From positions 1 through 31,671 of the forward strand of contig JBKJLF010000186.1 in NCBI GenBank assembly GCA_046597185.1: a DNA stretch of 31,671 nucleotides. Direction: 5' to 3'. Within the stretch, counting starts at the first letter, position 1. Every line of letters begins with the position of its first letter. A program made the translations under genes and the position numbers. The notes below the pieces were generated by a model, which was given only the letters and a program-made list of their open reading frames with translations, searched no databases and was not told the DNA's origin. Positions 23,958-30,945 of this stretch are shown here, piece after piece. The DNA comes from CAMBDR01 sp046597185. GTDB taxonomy: Bacteria; Pseudomonadota; Gammaproteobacteria; Burkholderiales; Burkholderiaceae_D.

Positions 23958-24923
23958 ATGTCTGAATTTGAAATCATTGCCCGATACTTCACGCGCGCAC
24001 GCACGCATGGGGCGCGCGTAGGCTTGGGCGTCGGAGATGATTGCGCCCTGCTTGAGCCCGGCCCAGACTTGCAACTAGCGGTATCAACCGATATGCTGGT
24101 GGCAGGCCGCCATTTTTTCCCGGATGCTGACCCGTTTGATTTGGGTCATAAATGTCTGGCAGTCAATTTGTCCGATTTGGCTGCCATGGGTGCGCGTCCA
24201 CTGGCGTTTACGCTGGCACTCGCGCTACCGGAAGCCAATTCAGTCTGGCTGAGTGAATTTTCACGTGGCATGTTTGCCCTGGCCGATCAATACCATTGTG
24301 ATTTGATTGGTGGCGATACCACACGCGGCCCCTTAAATATCTGCATCACCATTTTTGGCGAACTGCCCATCGGCAGTGCCTTGCTGCGTTCAGCCGCGCA
24401 AATTGGCGACGATATCTGGATCTCCGGCACGCTGGGCGATGCGCGTCTGGCCTTGGCGGCCATGCAGCGCGAAATCACCTTGTCCGAAGCCTTATTCGAC
24501 CAAGCTGCCCCGCGCCTGCACCGCCCCAGCCCCCGCATTGCGCTGGGCTTGGCACTGCAACACGAGCAACTGGCGCATGCGGCAATTGATTTATCCGACG
24601 GTTTAATCGGCGACCTGGGCCATATTTTAAGCCGTTCCGGTTGCGGTGCCACCATCAACATCGACGCCCTGCCCTTGGGGCCGGTTTTGGCGCAGCAAAC
24701 GCAAGCCATCCAACGCCGTTATGCCTTATCGGGCGGGGATGATTACGAATTATGTTTCACCGCAGCCAGCCGTCACCGCGCCACCATCAAGGCGATGGCC
24801 GAAGCGATTCACACCCCCGTCAACTGCATCGGCCATATTGAAGCCATGCCGGGCTTACGCCTGATCGATCAACACAGCCAGGCGCTCGACCTTTCCTTCG
24901 CCAGTTACGACCATTTCGGGTAA
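23958..24923 (+). CDS. thiL: Thiamine-monophosphate kinase
   Basis: ThiL phosphorylates thiamine monophosphate to the diphosphate cofactor. The 321-residue protein shows GVGDDCALL (25-33), the metal-binding STDMLVAGRHF, NLSDLAAMGARP, LIGGDTTRGP, IDLSDGLIGDLGHIL and YALSGGDDYELCF, all diagnostic. The stop is followed after four bases by pgpA. The adjacent order thiL-pgpA-pncC is usual in proteobacteria and supports an intact housekeeping block. Confidence 0.97.
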   Translation: MSEFEIIARYFTRARTHGARVGLGVGDDCALLEPGPDLQLAVSTDMLVAGRHFFPDADPFDLGHKCLAVNLSDLAAMGARPLAFTLALALPEANSVWLSEFSRGMFALADQYHCDLIGGDTTRGPLNICITIFGELPIGSALLRSAAQIGDDIWISGTLGDARLALAAMQREITLSEALFDQAAPRLHRPSPRIALGLALQHEQLAHAAIDLSDGLIGDLGHILSRSGCGATINIDALPLGPVLAQQTQAIQRRYALSGGDDYELCFTAASRHRATIKAMAEAIHTPVNCIGHIEAMPGLRLIDQHSQALDLSFASYDHFG

Positions 24924-24927
24924 GCGT

Positions 24928-25488
24928 ATGCCAACCTTCAAAGTCAACCTCAATCCTGCTGAAAAAAAGAGCACCTTCAAACCGAATGCCCGATTTTTAT
25001 GGTCGCATTACAGCCATTTGGTAGGGCAAGGCTTTGGCAGCGGTTTATCGCCCATCATGCCGGGCACGGCGGGCACTTTATTTGGCTGGTTGGTGTTTGC
25101 GGTTCTCACGGCGCGCTGGCCGACGTTTTTTACCCCACTCAACTGGTTGCTGATTTCCGTGGTCGGGTTTGTGATTGGTGTACCGATTTGTGACCGCGCC
25201 GGGCGCGACATCGGGGTGGCCGATCATGGCAGCATTGTCTGGGATGAAATCATCGCCATTTGGCTGGTGTTACTGTTTTTAATACCGGGGTCGGGGCCGA
25301 TTCCCGCATCGATTCCATTCAGCACCCAGTGTTGGGCATTTTTTTGGTTTCGCGTGTTCGACATGATCAAACCGCCGCCGATCCACTACTTTGATCAGCA
25401 TTTCAAGGGCGGTTTTGGTGTCATGTGGGACGATATTCTGGCCGCCTTTTATACCTTGCTGGTGTTTGCAATCTGGCGTGCGATGTAA
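24928..25488 (+). CDS. pgpA: Phosphatidylglycerophosphatase A
   Basis: PgpA removes the phosphate from phosphatidylglycerophosphate, making phosphatidylglycerol in the inner membrane. The 186-residue protein has GFGSGLSPIMPGTAGTLFGW, then DHGSIVWDEIIAIW and FDMIKPPPIHYFDQ, and ends GGFGVMWDDILAAFY, matching the family motifs including the conserved acidic residues. Four hydrophobic stretches are present. It is tightly spaced after thiL. An N-terminal charged extension of about 25 residues precedes the conserved part. Confidence 0.95.
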   Translation: MPTFKVNLNPAEKKSTFKPNARFLWSHYSHLVGQGFGSGLSPIMPGTAGTLFGWLVFAVLTARWPTFFTPLNWLLISVVGFVIGVPICDRAGRDIGVADHGSIVWDEIIAIWLVLLFLIPGSGPIPASIPFSTQCWAFFWFRVFDMIKPPPIHYFDQHFKGGFGVMWDDILAAFYTLLVFAIWRAM

Positions 25489-25573
25489 ACCCGGATGCGG
25501 TGGGCAAAGCGCGGCAAAACAGTGGTAAAGTGTTCAAACTATTTTCAAAAACACATCGGGTCAGGAGTCGCGC

Positions 25574-26074
25574 ATGAATACTGAATTAATTGCCCTGGCC
25601 GAACAAATCGGCAAAAAATTGCAAGAAAAGGGCTTATTGCTGGCCACGGCCGAATCCTTGACCGGCGGCGGCGTGGCGCAAGTCATGACCGAGGTTGCGG
25701 GTTCTTCCTCCTGGTTTGATTGCGGCTTTATCAGCTATTCCATCGCCTCCAAAACCGAGATGCTGGGTGTATCAGATGCCTTGATCGCCCAATTTGGCAC
25801 CGTCAGCGAAGAAGTGGCCGCTGCCATGGCCAAAGGGGCCATCGACAACAGCAACGCCCATATCACGCTCGCCACCACCGGCATTGCCGGCCCCACGGGC
25901 GCGGTGCCAGGCAAACCGGTTGGCACCGTGTGCTTTGGCTGGGCGGTGGTGGACAAACAGCATGGGCAGCACATCACCCATACCGAGCGCCTGGTGTTTG
26001 GTGGCGACAGACATGCGGTGCGGGAACAAACGGTAAAACATGCGTTGCAGGGCTTGTTGCGGTTTTTGGGGTAA
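25574..26074 (+). CDS. pncC: Nicotinamide-nucleotide amidohydrolase (CinA C-terminal family)
   Basis: PncC hydrolyses nicotinamide mononucleotide to nicotinate mononucleotide, recycling NAD breakdown products. At 166 residues it is the stand-alone form without the CinA N-terminal domain. Signatures are LATAESLTGGGVAQ (catalytic Ser), FISYSIASKTEMLGV, GTVSEEVAAAMAKGA and TTGIAGPTGAVPGKPVGTV. AGGAG lies nine bases before the ATG. The last gene of the housekeeping block; GC content and codon use change just downstream. Confidence 0.96.
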   Translation: MNTELIALAEQIGKKLQEKGLLLATAESLTGGGVAQVMTEVAGSSSWFDCGFISYSIASKTEMLGVSDALIAQFGTVSEEVAAAMAKGAIDNSNAHITLATTGIAGPTGAVPGKPVGTVCFGWAVVDKQHGQHITHTERLVFGGDRHAVREQTVKHALQGLLRFLG

Positions 26075-26399
26075 GGTGCGCCCACTCATTCACACGAAAT
26101 GGCCTGTTCTTGTGCACGTTATGCCTGCCGCGCACTCACATTCAGCAAAAGTGCAAACAAAGCCTGATTTAATTAGAAATTTTCATTGCCAATTTTATAT
26201 TTTTGAAGCAACCCAATTCGCGCCAGTTCACCCGAATATTTAGTAGTAGTGCTGCGGTTGATCCTTGAATCCGCCTAGCCTTCAATTTCTTTTTGGAAAC
26301 AAATTATTAGCATAAAATGTTGCAAAAAGAAGTAAACACCTTGCATTGGCAAATGAATCACATTATCATAGCCATTTTATTTTTCGAATTGTTCACGCT
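26075..26399. other. AT-rich 325-base gap at the boundary of the accessory region
   Basis: No gene is supported here. Base composition becomes clearly more AT-rich than upstream. A weak promoter-like pair (TTGGAA at 26293-26298 and TAAAAT at 26313-26318) has a spacer of only 14 bases. I see no tRNA, attachment site or terminator. It marks the step from housekeeping genes to accessory DNA. Confidence 0.6.
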
Positions 26400-27281
26400 A
26401 TGCCCAGTTTTTTTGACTCTATTTTATTGAATCGTTTTCGTAGTGCCGCCAATCCAATCCAGACTTTGAAGGGGCCACCGCTTGCAGCCTGCTTCAGAGA
26501 TATCAATCTCTTTGACATCCCAAAGGTCATGCGTGAGAAGAAGTTGATCAAAGGTGCGGAAATCATGGAGCACTGGTTTATGGGTAAGCCGTTTGTGATG
26601 CCAGCCCATTGGAAAGCAGGGAAAAATGCGCCTGACCCACGTACCATTCCACTTGGGCACATCAATGAAACAATCATTACCATGCAGTGGGCACTTGGCT
26701 ATCAACGCGTTTTAACGCCGTATGCCGAACTAAAAAATGCTGTGTATGGCACCCTTAGCGAAAAAAGTCTGGATTTTTCCAAAGATGAACTTTTTGCAAA
26801 TCTCAAAGCAGATGGGAAATTCACCAAAAAAGTTGAGCGGTTTGGTTTTGGCAGCGGGCGGGAACTTCACAAAACAGCGCATATCAATACCCGCATTATC
26901 GGCACCAATTTTTTCGACAAACTCTCTGATCCACTCGATGATATGTATTGCGCGCTTGGTGCATTCGGTCTTCATATTGCAGGTTCTGGCACGGTAACAC
27001 CGCTTGATCCAAAGGCAGAGGAAGGCACGCACTTGGTAAAAATCGACAAGCTCGGTTTTTACCTCAAGGATACCTACGACTTTAATGAAGATCAGCCACT
27101 TGGCTATTGGGCTGAGGATGGTGTCGCAAAGTCCGCTGGCCCTGGTAGTTTTGCTGTCGAAAATAAGCTCTTTCGCGACTGGCGGGCACGCTTTAAACAC
27201 GGCGGGGATTTCATGATCTTTTCCGATGTCAGGTGGGAAGGGGTTTCAAGACCGATTCTCTGGCCGTATCCAGGTAAATAG
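26400..27281 (+). CDS. DUF6402-like protein, possibly linked to type VI secretion or polymorphic effectors
   Basis: The 293-residue protein has the hallmarks I associate with DUF6402: a front segment with IPKVMREKKLIKGAEIMEHW, then INETIITMQWALGYQR, a middle part ALGAFGLHIAGSG, and the strongly conserved end YDFNEDQPLGYW and RDWRARFKHGGDFMIFSDV. There is no signal peptide or membrane helix. I take the ATG at 26400 (MPSFFDSILLNRF) as start; an in-frame TTG at 26346 would add 18 unlikely residues, and neither has a good ribosome site. Members are often encoded beside VgrG or effector genes, but none is in this window. Codon use is more AT-rich than in the housekeeping block. Confidence 0.65.
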   Translation: MPSFFDSILLNRFRSAANPIQTLKGPPLAACFRDINLFDIPKVMREKKLIKGAEIMEHWFMGKPFVMPAHWKAGKNAPDPRTIPLGHINETIITMQWALGYQRVLTPYAELKNAVYGTLSEKSLDFSKDELFANLKADGKFTKKVERFGFGSGRELHKTAHINTRIIGTNFFDKLSDPLDDMYCALGAFGLHIAGSGTVTPLDPKAEEGTHLVKIDKLGFYLKDTYDFNEDQPLGYWAEDGVAKSAGPGSFAVENKLFRDWRARFKHGGDFMIFSDVRWEGVSRPILWPYPGK

Positions 27282-27284
27282 CTT

Positions 27285-27665
27285 ATGAAATCACCTTCAC
27301 CAAAATCTAAAGCACGAATCTGGCTTAAGCGCCTTCTATGGCTGTTTCTCATACTTCTTATTCCGCTTGGTGTTTATCTCTACTATTATGGCCCGTGGAT
27401 TGCCTACCATTTAGCGACGGGTGCGCTTGGCGGATCTGTCGTGGTAGAAACCGATGCATCATGTGGTGATGGGGAATATCGGGTTGTGGTCTACAAGTAC
27501 AGGAGTGGCGATGGTTACCTGGAATTAATGAATCGGGCGGGTAAAGTTTTTGATTCGGCCAAATACACAAATGGCATCGATTATGGCCCGCTCAGGTGGA
27601 AGCCGGATTGCAAGAAAGTTATGATTACTTCAAATGACGGGATGATGTACCTGGAAGTGAAGTGA
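27285..27665 (+). CDS. Small membrane-anchored hypothetical protein, partner of the DUF6402-like gene
   Basis: This 126-residue protein has a basic N-terminus (KSKARIWLKR), one membrane helix (about 17-37, LLWLFLILLIPLGVYLYYYG), and a compact beta-rich domain likely outside the cytosol (SCGDGEYRVVVYKYRSGDGYLELM, with two cysteines at about 60 and 109). It starts three bases after the upstream stop, so both are on one message. I recognise no family. By position it could be an immunity or accessory protein, but this is inference. Confidence 0.7.
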   Translation: MKSPSPKSKARIWLKRLLWLFLILLIPLGVYLYYYGPWIAYHLATGALGGSVVVETDASCGDGEYRVVVYKYRSGDGYLELMNRAGKVFDSAKYTNGIDYGPLRWKPDCKKVMITSNDGMMYLEVK

Positions 27666-27934
27666 ACCTGTGGCATGGGCGGTTTGACCGGGCAAAGTGT
27701 CGATTCCGGCATTGGCTTGCGCCACCATCAGCCGCGCTTGGGCTTGTTCGGCCAGGGTTTGATCGCCCACGGTGGAAAGGCCCATGGTTTGGTTTTGGTC
27801 TTGGCGCTGTTGGGCCAAGAATTCTTGGTCTTTGGCGTGTTCTTGCGCCGGATAGGGGTAGGGGCCAAAAGTCCTTTCCCTCCTGTTGCTGGCGACGTAA
27901 AACCGCATAAATATGGCGCATTGGTGTAACTGCC
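27666..27934 (-). other. Degenerate region with traces of old coding sequence
   Basis: No complete gene is supported in this stretch. On the minus strand one open frame reads as plausible protein (PAQEHAKDQEFLAQQRQ, then AEQAQARLMVAQANAGI), helical and Gln/Ala-rich, but it has no credible start or ribosome site and is truncated at both ends. I regard it as the remnant of an unidentified gene that once lay downstream of the DGR-like pieces. Confidence 0.35.
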
Positions 27935-27972
27935 AAAATGATCTTTACCTACTGGCAAAGTGCTTTCGCTTC
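27935..27972 (-). repeat. 38-bp repeat: antitoxin-tail sequence joined to the template-repeat-like segment
   Basis: This block matches 29439-29476 at 35 of 38 positions. At the other site it encodes the end of an addiction-module antitoxin (EARALCQ and TAG stop). Here it follows directly on the AAC-rich DGR-like segment, at the point where the expected GFR codons should appear. It marks a recombination junction between two decayed elements. Confidence 0.75.
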
Positions 27973-28069
27973 CGGTGTTGTTGTTTCGGTTATCTGCTGT
28001 GTTGTGGTTGCGATAGGCAGGGCGCAGGTTCTCCGGGGTGTTGTTCCACTAGCCGCCGCGCAGCATGCG
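27972..28069 (-). other. AAC-rich template-repeat-like segment of a diversity-generating retroelement
   Basis: On the minus strand this encodes RMLRGG, a TAG stop, then WNNTPENLRPAYRNHNTA followed by DNRNNNTG. That is the C-terminal formylglycine-enzyme/lectin-type motif (RGGSWNN...RNNNxGFR) used as variable region and template in many DGRs. All nine Asn codons are AAC and none shows the substitutions expected of a diversified variable region, which favours template repeat. In place of GFR the sequence switches to an antitoxin-tail repeat, and Ser of GGSW is a TAG, so it cannot be part of a working target gene. The RT pseudogene of matching type is 2.9 kb away on the same strand. Confidence 0.65.
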
Positions 28070-28078
28070 ATTCGCTCA

Positions 28079-28274
28079 GGGCAGTGGGGCCTTCAAGCCG
28101 CGCATCACCCACTTTTGCCAACCACCGCTTAAACGGCTCTGCTTTGGGCGATGGCACAGATTGCATCAATCGCAAACACTGTTCCGCGTGGGCCACATCG
28201 GGCATGCGCACAGTAGCTATCGTTTTCAAACCGTGACAATTTGTCACGGTTTCATTTCCCTCGCTTTTCAAGCT
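28079..28274 (-). pseudogene. Fragment of a Bro-N domain (phage antirepressor/DinD-like) protein
   Basis: The minus-strand frame contains LKSEGNETVTNCHGLK, then AEQCLRLMQSVPSPKAEPF and KRWLAKVGDARLE, the well-known second half of the Bro-N domain. About a dozen residues between LK and DVAHAEQ appear lost or altered, no N-terminal half is seen upstream, and the frame runs straight into the template-like segment after LEGPTAL. It is a remnant, not a gene. Bro-N proteins are typical of phages and mobile DNA. Confidence 0.7.
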
Positions 28275-28342
28275 AAGCGAGCGACTATGGGTGTCCGCCG
28301 CACATAGACCAGCCGCTGTCTGTGATGATAAATTTTTAAAGC

Positions 28343-28380
28343 GTGCTAAACTAATTAACACCACCCCAACTAAGGTGGTG
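28343..28380 (+). promoter_or_regulatory. Extended -10 and leader hairpin upstream of the 81-residue gene
   Basis: TGCTAAACT (28343-28351) is a fair extended -10. It is followed by a perfect seven-pair inverted repeat, CACCACC (28359-28365) and GGTGGTG (28374-28380), with an eight-base loop. The hairpin would sit at the start of the message, 32 bases before the ATG, and no T-run follows, so it is more likely an operator or leader structure than a terminator. Confidence 0.4.
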
Positions 28381-28412
28381 TCGCCAATCGAATTTTTTGA
28401 GGCAATCGAACC

Positions 28413-28658
28413 ATGAATACACCCATCAAACCCCTAGCCGAAATCACCCAAGAAGCGATACGCCTGCTAACGCAAACCATTGGCCCTACAGATACGATGC
28501 GCTTTTTGGGGCAATTTACTAATGGTACGGGCAATTACACCGAGGAGCGCCGTGCAATATACGACGACCGCGATCTGGCCGCCGTGCTTACCGAATTAAA
28601 AAACACCAACACCCATGCAACAATAGGCAACGGCTTGGTTGATGACGTGCCCGCTTAG
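28413..28658 (+). CDS. Small conserved hypothetical protein
   Basis: The 81-residue acidic protein (EAIRLLTQTIGPTDTMRFLG, then GNYTEERRAIYDD and LAAVLTELKN) has no signal or membrane helix. It looks like a small helical protein of a kind often seen in accessory regions, with an E-R-x-x-x-[FY] motif followed by a C-terminal helix. I cannot name the family; an antitoxin-like role is possible because of its size, acidity, leader hairpin and neighbourhood, but there is no toxin gene beside it. GAGG lies ten bases before the ATG. Confidence 0.65.
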   Translation: MNTPIKPLAEITQEAIRLLTQTIGPTDTMRFLGQFTNGTGNYTEERRAIYDDRDLAAVLTELKNTNTHATIGNGLVDDVPA

Positions 28659-28719
28659 CCTTTGCGCTGTAAGGTCACCCATGCTTGCGATGATGGCATG
28701 TAGCTTACCAAACACCGTC

Positions 28720-29262
28720 ATGATGAAAATTATCCTCATAATAGCGTGTTTGCTGTGCTTGAATGGCTGTAACCAGCCCGATAAATTACCGGGGCACTTT
28801 GCGCTGGAATCAATCCATGTGGCGAAAAGTGAGGGCGCGCTTGGGGTAACGGTGGCGATCAGTACAACCGTCGATTTGGTTGCAGAACTCGGCAAGCTTG
28901 ATTCGGTGACCTACGGGCAGTTGATTTGCCCCTTGGACGAAAAGGATGTTTTTTATTTGTCAGACGATTCGGGGCCAGCGTTGGTTGCGCCAGTGCATGT
29001 GATGTTTTTGCCGAAAAGTGGCGAGCAACGCCGTGATACGAACGGTAAATATTATTATCAATTGGCCGGGAAATTTGAAAGTGCCGAAACCCAGCGAACA
29101 GGCACCCGGCTACAGGCGATTGCAATTATTCCATTATTGAAAAAGCGTGATACCTTAACCTGCAAAATGGTTGTCTTCCGTTATTTTCGTGCGCCCTATT
29201 TTTCAAACTCTGCATCTTTGAAGAGTGCCGATTTGATTATGGCGCTTGAGCAAGCACGTTAA
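28720..29262 (+). CDS. Predicted lipoprotein of unknown function
   Basis: From the ATG at 28720 the 180-residue protein begins MMKIILIIACLLCLNGCNQ, a lipoprotein signal with lipobox LNGC, so the mature protein should be lipid-anchored at the Cys. The rest (VAISTTVDLVAELGKLDSV, YYYQLAGKFESAE, TLTCKMVVFRYFRAPYF) is mixed alpha/beta without a motif I know. The frame remains open upstream to 28639, but that extension would bury the signal. No strong ribosome site is present; it may be expressed with the preceding gene, 61 bases away. Confidence 0.65.
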   Translation: MMKIILIIACLLCLNGCNQPDKLPGHFALESIHVAKSEGALGVTVAISTTVDLVAELGKLDSVTYGQLICPLDEKDVFYLSDDSGPALVAPVHVMFLPKSGEQRRDTNGKYYYQLAGKFESAETQRTGTRLQAIAIIPLLKKRDTLTCKMVVFRYFRAPYFSNSASLKSADLIMALEQAR

Positions 29263-29291
29263 TTTACCCGTAGAAACGCTGATGTGCGCAC

Positions 29292-29452
29292 TCAATGCCG
29301 CACTTGTCGCTTGAACTCTGAAAGCATGCGCTCAAATACCGCCTGATCCTCAATCGTGCGATGATAGCCCAGCACCAGCCGGATATCGTGGTTTGGCGTC
29401 GGCGGCGTTGCGCCGTATGCAGGCACATTACGGGGGAGAAAATGGTCTTTAC
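29292..29452 (-). other. Unassigned open-frame fragment downstream of the antitoxin remnant
   Basis: After the antitoxin stop a different minus-strand frame reads PVGKDHFLPRNVPAYGATPP and then DIRLVLGYHRTIEDQAVFER to a TGA at 29292-29294. It looks like the C-terminal end of a small protein, in the position expected for the antitoxin's toxin partner, but it lacks a start and I do not recognise it. Confidence 0.3.
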
Positions 29453-29638
29453 CTACTGGCAAAGTGCCCTCGCTTCAGCCAAAACATCTTCCACCGCGTA
29501 AATGGTGGTTTCACCCCGTTGCCATGCAGCGATGCGATGCGCAATTTCAGTAGCCCATGCGGCTTCAATCTGGGCAATGACGGGTTCCTGTACCGATTCG
29601 AGCAAGCATTCGGCCAACCGCACCCGCTCAAAATGATG
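29453..29638 (-). pseudogene. Addiction-module antitoxin, 5'-deleted copy (copy A)
   Basis: The frame reads FERVRLAECLLESVQEPVI, AQIEAAWATEIAHRIAAWQR, GETTIYAVEDVLAEARALCQ and a TAG stop. This is the pattern of the short putative addiction-module components (RLAExLLESL, EAAWxxEIxxR, GE...VLAEAR) that act as antitoxins to ParE/RelE-like toxins. Start codon, ribosome site and about 20 N-terminal residues are missing; comparison with copy B shows a deletion just after CATCATTT. No functional toxin follows. Confidence 0.7.
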
Positions 29639-29724
29639 TAGTGGAATCTACGCTAAAACATGCCATGCTGGGTTAAGCAATTGCCGCCGCCCGCCCGCGC
29701 CCGCATGACTGCCTTAAGTCATGG
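29631..29724 (-). repeat. 94-bp repeat, antitoxin upstream region, copy A
   Basis: This block matches 30781-30874 at 88 of 94 positions. In copy B it is the untranslated region between the RT remnant and the antitoxin start. It contains a GC-rich stretch (CCGCCGCCCGCCCGCGC). Its presence twice, with RT sequence on the same side both times, shows that a larger unit was duplicated. Confidence 0.9.
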
Positions 29725-29725
29725 T

Positions 29726-29808
29726 GAAAAACAAGTCTACCGCTTCTTGGGCGTTGGCACCGGCGATGATGGTGTCGCACAAATGCAAGGTGCGCTGGTA
29801 GGCTATTT
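29726..29808 (-). pseudogene. Internal fragment of the DGR-type reverse transcriptase (second copy)
   Basis: This stretch matches 31501-31583 at about 78 of 83 positions and encodes QRTLHLCDTIIAGANAQEA followed by VDLFF, as in the larger RT remnant. It then jumps directly to the 94-bp upstream repeat, so about 626 bases of RT 3' sequence have been deleted in this copy. It touches the end of vapC (stop at 29813-29815). Confidence 0.85.
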
Positions 29809-29812
29809 CTGA

Positions 29813-30223
29813 TTAAGCCGTGGCGGATGGCTTGATCAACTGCATGCCCGCCGTGCGCGCGGCTTTGGCGTCAAAAGTGAGCGTATGGTGGCAGTTGGCC
29901 TTGTGCGCCGAGCGTTCGATCAGACAATCGGCAAAATCGGCGTTGGCTTGTTCATAGGCTCGCAACGCCTTGAAGACGACTTCGTTATTTTCCACTATCA
30001 AGTTAGCAACTCGCAGCAAACTGCCCAAGATGGCGATGATCTCTTCCTTGCTGGCCTGATAACAGCCCTGCATCACCCACACCACTTCCACCACCGCTAC
30101 CAGACTGATGAAACCCGGCTCGGTTTCGGACAACGATTCGATCACGTCATTCGCCAGCGGCGATTGCACTGGGTCGTCTTGGGCAATATAACGTACCAGC
30201 ACATTGGTGTCTAGGCCGATCAT
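29813..30223 (-). CDS. vapC: VapC-like PIN-domain ribonuclease toxin
   Basis: The 136-residue protein is a PIN domain RNase, expected to cleave tRNA or rRNA when free of antitoxin. The acidic metal-binding residues are all in place: D5 in MIGLDTNVLVRY, E46 in VAVVEVVWV, D96/D99 in NADFADCLI and D118 in TLTFDAKAA. Its ATG overlaps the antitoxin stop (ATGA), the normal arrangement. It seems intact although it lies between decayed repeats. Its stop is four bases from an RT fragment, so the surrounding DNA was rearranged up to the gene's edge. Confidence 0.93.
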   Translation of the reverse strand: MIGLDTNVLVRYIAQDDPVQSPLANDVIESLSETEPGFISLVAVVEVVWVMQGCYQASKEEIIAILGSLLRVANLIVENNEVVFKALRAYEQANADFADCLIERSAHKANCHHTLTFDAKAARTAGMQLIKPSATA

Positions 30224-30462
30224 CGCGCCTTGGCCCCTTGCGCGGCAATGGCTAGTTTCATGTCCGCAATGCTAACGGGCTGCAAAGGCCGCCGCAACAT
30301 GCCTTTCAATGATTGTACTGGTTCGGTTGCCGCCACCATTGCAAATTGCCCTTTTTCAAGCTCGATAAACGCCACCCGGCTACCCGTTTCCAAACGCAGG
30401 GCGGCCCGCACCGCCACCGGGATGGTTACTTGCCCCTTAGATGTCATGGTTGCTGTTGTCAT
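30220..30462 (-). CDS. vapB: AbrB/MazE-type antitoxin of the VapBC pair
   Basis: This 80-residue DNA-binding antitoxin has the swapped-hairpin AbrB/SpoVT fold at the N-terminus: MTSKGQVTIPVAVRAALRL then GSRVAFIELEKGQFAMV. The C-terminal tail (LKGMLRRPLQPVSIADMKLA) should bind and block VapC. I chose ATG 30462, with GGGAGAA upstream, over the 17-residue-longer start at 30513. Such antitoxins repress their own operon; I do not see a clear operator palindrome in front. Confidence 0.92.
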   Translation of the reverse strand: MTTATMTSKGQVTIPVAVRAALRLETGSRVAFIELEKGQFAMVAATEPVQSLKGMLRRPLQPVSIADMKLAIAAQGAKAR

Positions 30463-30644
30463 GCTGTTCTCCCGATTCGCTTCAATCGTTGCTAAAAATC
30501 CGCGCTCATCCACCTTTATTCTCCACTTTCACCATCCACCGTCACAATCTCTTCGCCATTCCTTACTTTACCGTAAGGCGCGGGAAAATCAAGCTTTTTT
30601 ACGAAACAGCAAGAGAAGATCCCTACGCCTTCTCACGGCGGCAT

Positions 30645-30758
30645 CTAGGCAATGACCGGTTTCTGTACCGATTCGAGCTAGCATTCGGCCAACCGCACCT
30701 GATTAGCTGGTGGCAATTGCCGTGCTTGCAGTTCAAGCGATTGAAGTGAAATAGTCAT
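30645..30758 (-). pseudogene. Addiction-module antitoxin, 3'-deleted copy with stop codons (copy B)
   Basis: An ATG at 30758 with AGGGG upstream opens MTISLQSLELQARQLPPANQ then VRLAEC, followed by TAG (30678-30680) where copy A has TTG. LESVQKPVIA follows, then a second TAG where copy A has CAG. Beyond that the sequence no longer matches. Copy B therefore keeps the start region that copy A lost, and lost the end that copy A kept. Confidence 0.75.
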
Positions 30759-30780
30759 GGCGCAGCCCCTTAAATAATGG

Positions 30781-30874
30781 AAATGATGAAGTGGATTCTA
30801 CGCTAAAACATGCCATGCTGGGTTAAGCAATTGCCGCCGCCCGCCCGCGCTCGCATGGCTACCTTAAATCATGG
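30781..30874 (-). repeat. 94-bp repeat, antitoxin upstream region, copy B
   Basis: This is the partner of 29631-29724 (six mismatches). It lies between the RT remnant and the antitoxin start and probably carries the old antitoxin promoter; the two copies are exactly 1150 bases apart. Confidence 0.9.
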
Positions 30875-30945
30875 TTTCATAGCCAATAACGGTAAATCTC
30901 AACCAGGTTGTCGCGCACTTCATCAGCATCTGCCACGACAGCAAA

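Noticed and set aside
28228..28252. Perfect 11-base inverted repeat with three-base loop (AAACCGTGACA / TGTCACGGTTT)
   Set aside because: It is produced by the codons of the Bro-N remnant (ETVTNCHGL) and has no T-run; chance within former coding sequence is the simpler explanation.
27990..28364. A 124-residue minus-strand frame as an intact gene
   Set aside because: Its middle is a truncated Bro-N piece and its end runs through the DGR-like segment in the wrong frame; no ribosome site is present.
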